The notes beneath the pieces were generated by a model. The model was not told the origin of the DNA and searched no databases. It saw only the letters and a program-made list of their open reading frames with translations. A program made the position numbers and the translations under genes. 64,000 bases of DNA from Diogma glabrata (taxonomy: Eukaryota; Arthropoda; Insecta; Diptera; Cylindrotomidae), in assembly GCA_963693315.1 (NCBI GenBank), contig OY856186.1, positions 378,981,522 through 379,045,521 of the forward strand. Reading direction: 5' to 3'. Shown here piece after piece: positions 58,614-64,000 of the stretch; position 1 is the stretch's first letter; each line of letters opens with the position of its first letter.

Positions 58614-60172
58614 CCTCCCTGGGGTGATGAAAAGTCGTCCTCGACTTTTGTTACTATGCCGGCTTTCCTTAATAGGTCATTGTATGCTACTTTGGTATTT
58701 TCCAGGTTAATTGGATTTTGCACTGTTTTTGTTATCGAGCATTTACACAGGCACATATACGATAGTACAACGATTACACATATGGATGATAATGATAAAC
58801 CTCCTGAAAGTGTCCATATCCAATTTTCGTGATGATATTGCTTCAAAAAAACTTGTCGTAGCAGTTTCCTGTTTTGAATGGTATCCTGTTCGATTGCTGT
58901 TATGTTCTGAACAATTTTCATTTTCCTTACTATTTGAATACTGTGAAGTGCTCCCTGGATTTCCTCATTCTCGGTTTGAATTTCATAAGCTTGAAATTCT
59001 TTGTTGTTTATCGTGGCTGTACAATTATTGATTGTTATTAAAAAATTTCCTGTTAAATTTCTGTCATCTGGTCCACAATTAGTAACTATTTCGACGTTCT
59101 TTCCATTATTTATTAGTATTTTACCCTCAGATATCCATTGTATTGCTGTGTTGATCTCCCATGTTACTTTGCAGCTGCCTTGATTTCCAAAGACTAGTGG
59201 TTTTATGCATTCATCCTTAAATTCTTTTAGATCTGTATGTTTTTGGACAAAATTGTTGTAGTTGATGGTGGTGTATAGTTTCTGTCTGTTTTTGATGAGG
59301 TATTGTGGGTAACTTTCGATAATGCTGTTGTTTACAACTAGTGGAGTAAGTCTTATTGTTGTTGATGTAAAATTTTCCAATTTTGGTACCTCCAATATGT
59401 ATAATAGTGTTTCCTCACATATAGCAATTTTGGGTGTTACAAATTTTAAAGCTTCGTCTGGAATTGTTATATTTACTCCTTGTTCAGTCAAAAGATTTTT
59501 TAGAACAATGATTTCTTTTAACGAAAGAACTTTGTTGCTTGGCAGTGCTATTTTGGTTCTTACTATTGCATCTTGGATGTCCTCAATAATTGCATCGATG
59601 GTTTCAATTTGCATAATTGCTGTCATAATTTCTAACTCGCTCAGAACTATTTTATTGGTTATCGATGTGTTGGTTAAGACTGCATTTATTGTTTTTGTTA
59701 GTAGCTGAATTCTTTTGTTGATCTGCTCGTTGACTTGGTATTGCTGGTTGTTTTCATTTATTAGACCATTCATTGTAGCGTTGATTAACCTTAAGTCGTC
59801 TGCATCTGGGCTTCCAGCTAACCATTTCCATCCTGATCCCAATGCATCCCATCTTCGTTGTCGGAGACGTTTTGGTGGTTTTATTTGTAGTAAGTTGTTA
59901 TGTAACCTTTTACATTTTTCCTTAACTATTGTATACAAATCAAGTTCATTCTTATCTATCTTATCAACTATATGTTTCATCATTAATTCTATGGTAGTTT
60001 CTAGGTTTGTTATATTAATTGGGTGTATGACCCTTATGATCCCTGTTTGAATTTTACATTCGTTTATTTTTTCTAACAGAATTGGATCTTCATGCAAATT
60101 TTTTATTTCCAATTTTTGTGTATTGATACAATTAAATATAGTCAAAATTAATAACTTTTTAAAAGTAACCAT
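58598..60172 (-). CDS. env: Envelope protein, errantivirus type
   Basis: 524 codons from an ATG. A hydrophobic N-terminus (residues ~5-16) acts as signal. A furin-like RQRR site at about 104-107 separates a small N-terminal subunit from a fusion subunit starting 'WDALGSGWKWLAG', the fusion-peptide region of insect errantivirus/baculovirus-F-like envelopes. A long helical segment with heptad Leu/Ile and many N-x-S/T sites follows. A transmembrane segment 'SICVIVVLSYMCLCKC' near residue 465 is followed by a ~45-residue tail. No stop or frameshift is visible. Separated from pol by a 370-bp non-coding gap, so it is probably made from a spliced RNA. Confidence 0.85.
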
Positions 60173-60543
60173 GTTTCAAAATAATAAGTAAAAATTTCAG
60201 TATACAATACTACAATACTACAATACAATATTTCAATTCAATATTCTTTTTAACTTTAGATTTAATTTTATTTATTATTGATGATAATATTATCGATTGA
60301 TAAAACTGTTTTCTAAAATTTCTAATATTAATTAATTTTTATGCAATAAAAATTTCTAATGAGAATTTCTTTTATTTAGAATTTTGCTTTTATTTTTCTT
60401 GTTTTTATTAACATGGATAAGAATAGTAAAATTGGTTTGTAAGATTTGTAAAATCAGTTTTGGATAATTAATTAATTAAGATATTCAAATAAAAATTATA
60501 TTGTCATAGTAAAAATTTCTGAAATGAAAAGTAAAAATCAAAA
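60173..60543 (-). other. Pol-env spacer
   Basis: AT-rich, no ORF; a splice acceptor for env mRNA would be expected here but cannot be singled out. Confidence 0.4.
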
Positions 60544-63500
60544 TTAGTATTTCTTTAATCTTTTAATTTTATTTTTGTTTCTTTTTATATTCCTGATTGT
60601 TTTAAAAGTTTTGTAGTTTGCATTTTTAATTTTGGTTTCCAGCCCTCTTGGCTGAGATTTTGTTCTGATGTTTGGTTTAAGATAAACCAATTGATCATCA
60701 TGTAATCTAGGTGGATCTTCTTTATTGTTATTTTGTCTCTCTATTCTGTTTATAACTTTTTCTAAATTAGTATTGACCGTTTTAAAAATTTGTTTGGCTT
60801 GTTCTTGTATTTCTGCCGGGTTTATTAAGTTATTTTGATTAAAAATGATCTCGTTCGGTGTGAAACCGGTTGACGAGTGTACCGAGTTATTATACAAAGC
60901 TACTGATAACTCTATCGCTGTTTGAATACTCGAGTTTGGCGATTTATTACGGTTTGTATTGAAAATTTCTATAATAGTTGAATGTGTTTTCTCAACTTGA
61001 CCATTTGATTCCGATGATGATGCGTACTCCAATCGGATATTAAGATTGCTTAAGTATTCTTTGAATTGTAGTGACTGGAAAGTTGTCTCATGATCTGAGA
61101 AAATAACGTTAGGAATTCCGAATTGAGTGAAATACCTCGTTAGAGCTGTAGTTGTATCCAATAGATTTTTAGTTTCGATTGGAATCATTTGTAAATGTTT
61201 AGAAAATGAGTCAACAACGGACAAAAAATTTGTTTTGTTGATATTAAAAATATCTATGTGCACTCGTTCTAATGGTTTTTTAGTGCTCGGTCGCGGAGAT
61301 ATTTTTATATTATACGGTTTTCGGTCGTATTTATGAACATTGCATATGTTACATGCATTGATATGTCGTTTGATCACACTACTCATTTTAGGAAAAAAGT
61401 AGGATCGTTTGATCTGATTTACTACTTCATTCACCCCTCGATGGGCTCTTTCGTGCTCTTTAACTACGATTGCATTTTGACGCTCTTCATTTTTAACATC
61501 TTCGACCTTTTCTGTAGCGAAAACGAAATGGCCGTTTTGTGAGAAATTTTCTCGAAATACTTCCTGGATTGTCTGGTACAATTGTTCAGGTGCCAGGATT
61601 GCTGTTTGCTTACCGTTATGAAACTCTTTTATGAAATTTGTAATATCTTCTTTTTGAAATGATTTTTTCGAAATAATTACTCGTTTATAGTTTGGAAATA
61701 TGTCTTCCAAAATTACTGTGTCTAGATTTGAAATTTTGAAAAATAATTGGTTCCTATAATAATTTATAGGACGACCTGCGAAGTGGATGAAATAATCATC
61801 GGATGTATCCGCAGAATGAATAGTGTCTATGTCACTATCCCTATTGGGAAGGTTTTCTGCTTCAGATTCACGTGGAGTGTTATCTGTTCCTATATTTATA
61901 TTCACCTCGTTATCTACTGTAGGCATTCTGCTTAACGCATCTGCTACTACATTTGCTCTGCCTTCTTTGTAGACGACGTTATAATCGTAGTTCTCCAATT
62001 CAAGTCTCCATCTTAAGATTTTTGAATTTTTTTCGGATGATTTAATGAAAGTAAGTGGTTTATGGTCTGTTACTAACGTAAATTTGTTGCCGTACAGGTA
62101 TGGTTGATATTTCTTGACAGACCATATTATAGCTAAAGCTTCTTTCTCGTTGGTTGCGTAGTTGATCTCTGTAGCGTTTAGTGTTCTTGAAGCGAACGCA
62201 ATAGGTTTTTCTATATTGTTCTGGATTTGAGAGAGGACTGCACCTAGCGCAAAATCTGATGCATCCGTGGTTAGAATAAATTCTTTAGTAAAATCGGGAT
62301 ATGCTAAAATTTGATCTGTAGCTAAAATTCTTTTTAAGTTTTCGAAAGCTCTTATATATTCGACGTCTTTTGTGTTGACAACTTGATCTTTCTTTAAAAG
62401 CTTTGACATGGGTTTGGCAATTTTTGAGTAATCTTTTATGAATCTTCTGTAATAACCTGAAAGTCCTAAAAACTGTTTAATTTGTTTAGCAGTTTTTGGT
62501 AATGGCCATTCCAGAATTTTCTGAATTTTATCGGTGTTAGGTTTAACTCCATCTTGTGTGATTATATGACCAAGAAACTCTGTTTCTCTCTTTAGGAATT
62601 CACACTTATCCAATTGAATTTTAAGATTGAAATGCGATAATCTTTCGAGAACAGTGTTAAGGTTTTGTATATGGTTATCTAAGCTATATCCAACAATAAT
62701 AATATCATCAAGATATACATGGCATATATTTCCTATTAGGTTTTGCAATACATTATTCATCGCTCGCTGAAAAGTTGCCGGACCGTTCTTTAAGCCAAAA
62801 GGCATTCTGTTGAACTCAAAATGTCCCTTGTCTGTTGAAAAAGCTGTTTTTTCTTGAGATTTTGGGTCTAAAGGAATCTGATGAAAACCTGATTTTAGAT
62901 CTAAGGTTGAAAAATATACAGATTTTCCGAGACTGTCTAGAATTTCTTCTATTTGTGGGATTGGAAATTTATCATCTACTGTCTTTTCATTTAGTTTACG
63001 GTAGTCGATGACAACTCTTACTTTCCGTTTGCCCGAAGCATCTTGTTTTTTCTGAACGACCCAAATTGGTGCCGAATAAGGACTTTTAGAATTTCGGATA
63101 ATGCCACTGTCTAGCATTTCCTGAATTTGTTCCTCTACATCAGGTTTAAAATGATGTGGGTATCGATATGTTTTCGTATAAACCGGATTGTCGTTTTTTG
63201 TTATAATTTTATGTTTAATTATTGTTGTTGATGACAAATTCTCGTTCTGTTTTAACAGTACTGCTTGGTTTTTAAAAATTGTATCGAGTAAAATGTCTTT
63301 TTCATTTTTACTTAAATGTTCTGTTCGGATTAGGCTTTTGATAGTGTTTCTATCAATTATTTCATTTTTACATGGAATTGGTTCGAATGTTTCGAAATTG
63401 TTAACATCTAATTTCAGTTTTGGTAATGTTTCCGGTGGGTTTGGACAATTTGTCAACACCGTCATTGTTGTATAAAAATTTTCCGCTTTGTATAAACCGG

Positions 63501-64000
63501 GTTTGATTATTATATCGCTATTTAATTTTTGAAATTCTGGTACAAACCAGTCGCCATTGTTTGTGGTTTGTATCGTAATTATATGATTATAAAAATTTTC
63601 CTTAGGGTAATACCGATCAAATTTGTAATTATAATTGTTTAATAAAATTGAGTTTGTCTTATAATCAATTTTGGCATTCATTTTAGCCATTGTTTCTGAG
63701 CCTAATATTCCATCAAAAAATTTATGGAATTCAAGTTCAAAATAAATTTGTGCTGGTAAATTATTACCTAGGAGATTAATTTTAAAATTTTTATCGCAAT
63801 TATGTGTACCTAAAATATTCTTTATTATAATATTACTTGAAGATGTTTTTGAATTTTCTAATGAACTATAAGGAATTAATCCTGGTTTGATTATATTTTT
63901 ATTGGCACCAGTATCGATTAAAAATGTTACAACGCGGCCCAATCGTTCATTGTAGCACTTCAAATATGGGAGAAAATTTAGTCTTCCGTATCTGAATTCG
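60544..64000 (-). CDS. pol: Pol of the errantivirus-like element (partial at the window edge)
   Basis: Open from the window edge to the stop at 60544, at least 1150 codons. In order: protease 'VTFLIDTGANKNI' (D-T-G-A); RT with 'KVRVVIDYRKLNEKTV', 'FSTLDLKSGFHQIPL', 'RMPFGLKNGPATFQRAM', catalytic 'YLDD' and 'FLGLSGYYRRFI'; RNase H 'LTTDASDFALGAVLSQ' and 'VTDHKPLTF'; integrase with 'HERAHRGVNEVVNQIKRSYFFPKM..CNICN' (HHCC), Asp 'VHIDIFNI', Asp 'IFSDHETTF' and Glu 'SNGQVEKTHS'. All catalytic residues are present. No ATG is seen in the window; the frame continues upstream, as for a Gag-Pol product made by frameshift. Confidence 0.9.
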   Translation of the reverse strand, partial: EFRYGRLNFLPYLKCYNERLGRVVTFLIDTGANKNIIKPGLIPYSSLENSKTSSSNIIIKNILGTHNCDKNFKINLLGNNLPAQIYFELEFHKFFDGILGSETMAKMNAKIDYKTNSILLNNYNYKFDRYYPKENFYNHIITIQTTNNGDWFVPEFQKLNSDIIIKPGLYKAENFYTTMTVLTNCPNPPETLPKLKLDVNNFETFEPIPCKNEIIDRNTIKSLIRTEHLSKNEKDILLDTIFKNQAVLLKQNENLSSTTIIKHKIITKNDNPVYTKTYRYPHHFKPDVEEQIQEMLDSGIIRNSKSPYSAPIWVVQKKQDASGKRKVRVVIDYRKLNEKTVDDKFPIPQIEEILDSLGKSVYFSTLDLKSGFHQIPLDPKSQEKTAFSTDKGHFEFNRMPFGLKNGPATFQRAMNNVLQNLIGNICHVYLDDIIIVGYSLDNHIQNLNTVLERLSHFNLKIQLDKCEFLKRETEFLGHIITQDGVKPNTDKIQKILEWPLPKTAKQIKQFLGLSGYYRRFIKDYSKIAKPMSKLLKKDQVVNTKDVEYIRAFENLKRILATDQILAYPDFTKEFILTTDASDFALGAVLSQIQNNIEKPIAFASRTLNATEINYATNEKEALAIIWSVKKYQPYLYGNKFTLVTDHKPLTFIKSSEKNSKILRWRLELENYDYNVVYKEGRANVVADALSRMPTVDNEVNINIGTDNTPRESEAENLPNRDSDIDTIHSADTSDDYFIHFAGRPINYYRNQLFFKISNLDTVILEDIFPNYKRVIISKKSFQKEDITNFIKEFHNGKQTAILAPEQLYQTIQEVFRENFSQNGHFVFATEKVEDVKNEERQNAIVVKEHERAHRGVNEVVNQIKRSYFFPKMSSVIKRHINACNICNVHKYDRKPYNIKISPRPSTKKPLERVHIDIFNINKTNFLSVVDSFSKHLQMIPIETKNLLDTTTALTRYFTQFGIPNVIFSDHETTFQSLQFKEYLSNLNIRLEYASSSESNGQVEKTHSTIIEIFNTNRNKSPNSSIQTAIELSVALYNNSVHSSTGFTPNEIIFNQNNLINPAEIQEQAKQIFKTVNTNLEKVINRIERQNNNKEDPPRLHDDQLVYLKPNIRTKSQPRGLETKIKNANYKTFKTIRNIKRNKNKIKRLKKY

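Overview
The window is insect-like nuclear DNA: very AT-rich, with GT..AG introns, long (TA)n arrays and mostly transposable elements. The retroelement primer-binding sites look complementary to insect tRNA-Trp, tRNA-Tyr and a tRNA-Leu type. One Gypsy element carries an errantivirus-type env. The order of insect cannot be fixed from the sequence alone. Only one gene is confidently a host gene, a five-exon MFS transporter of the SV2-like type at 50111-51994; an unrecognised 136-codon ORF (52404-52814, minus) lies tail-to-tail with it.

Layout. (1) 1-~4.4 kb: a degenerate Ty3/Gypsy element on the minus strand, cut by the window edge. (2) 4903-22904: a DNA-transposon-like element with ~600-bp terminal inverted repeats (TIRs) and an interrupted, cysteine-rich two-exon gene. 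The gene is split by a CsRn1/Kabuki-like Gypsy element (6891-21162, identical LTRs, TSD ATTC). That element is itself split by a second Gypsy-type element in the opposite orientation (11023-19135, TSD CTAT) whose gag and pol are both open. The right TIR is split by a hAT element (21872-22717, TSD TGCCACCA). (3) 22997-25841: fragments of a SAM-like/'KPKHHFLLHYP' gene family in the wrong order, the second inside a short element with GGCTATTC-type ends. (4) 26387-46655: a deep nest. An APE-type LINE (TSD AGATTCTTGTA) sits in a hairpin element. A BEL/Pao retrotransposon (30156-46581, TSD GAAAG) sits in the adjoining MITE. Inside the BEL is a Harbinger-like element (35353-41839, TSD TTA), inside that a hAT (36943-40259, TSD CATTTATA), and inside that a dead Tc1-like element (37979-39688, TSD TA). 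(5) 47233-49604: a foldback element with ~715-bp arms. (6) 50111-52814: host genes. (7) 53372-56220: a hairpin MITE, then a Crypton-like tyrosine-recombinase pseudogene with an antisense THAP-domain fragment in its intron. (8) 57060-58292: a ~328-bp satellite ending in (TA)n. (9) 58293-64000: an errantivirus-like element inserted in that (TA)n array, with 3' LTR, intact env and open pol, running out of the window.

Almost every boundary above rests on a target-site duplication read directly from the sequence, so the relative order of insertion is well determined. The least explained items are the long-TIR element with its cysteine-rich gene, the BEL LTRs that carry (TA)n plus a frame-preserving 81-bp minisatellite, and the set of short palindromic elements with similar GC-rich loops.
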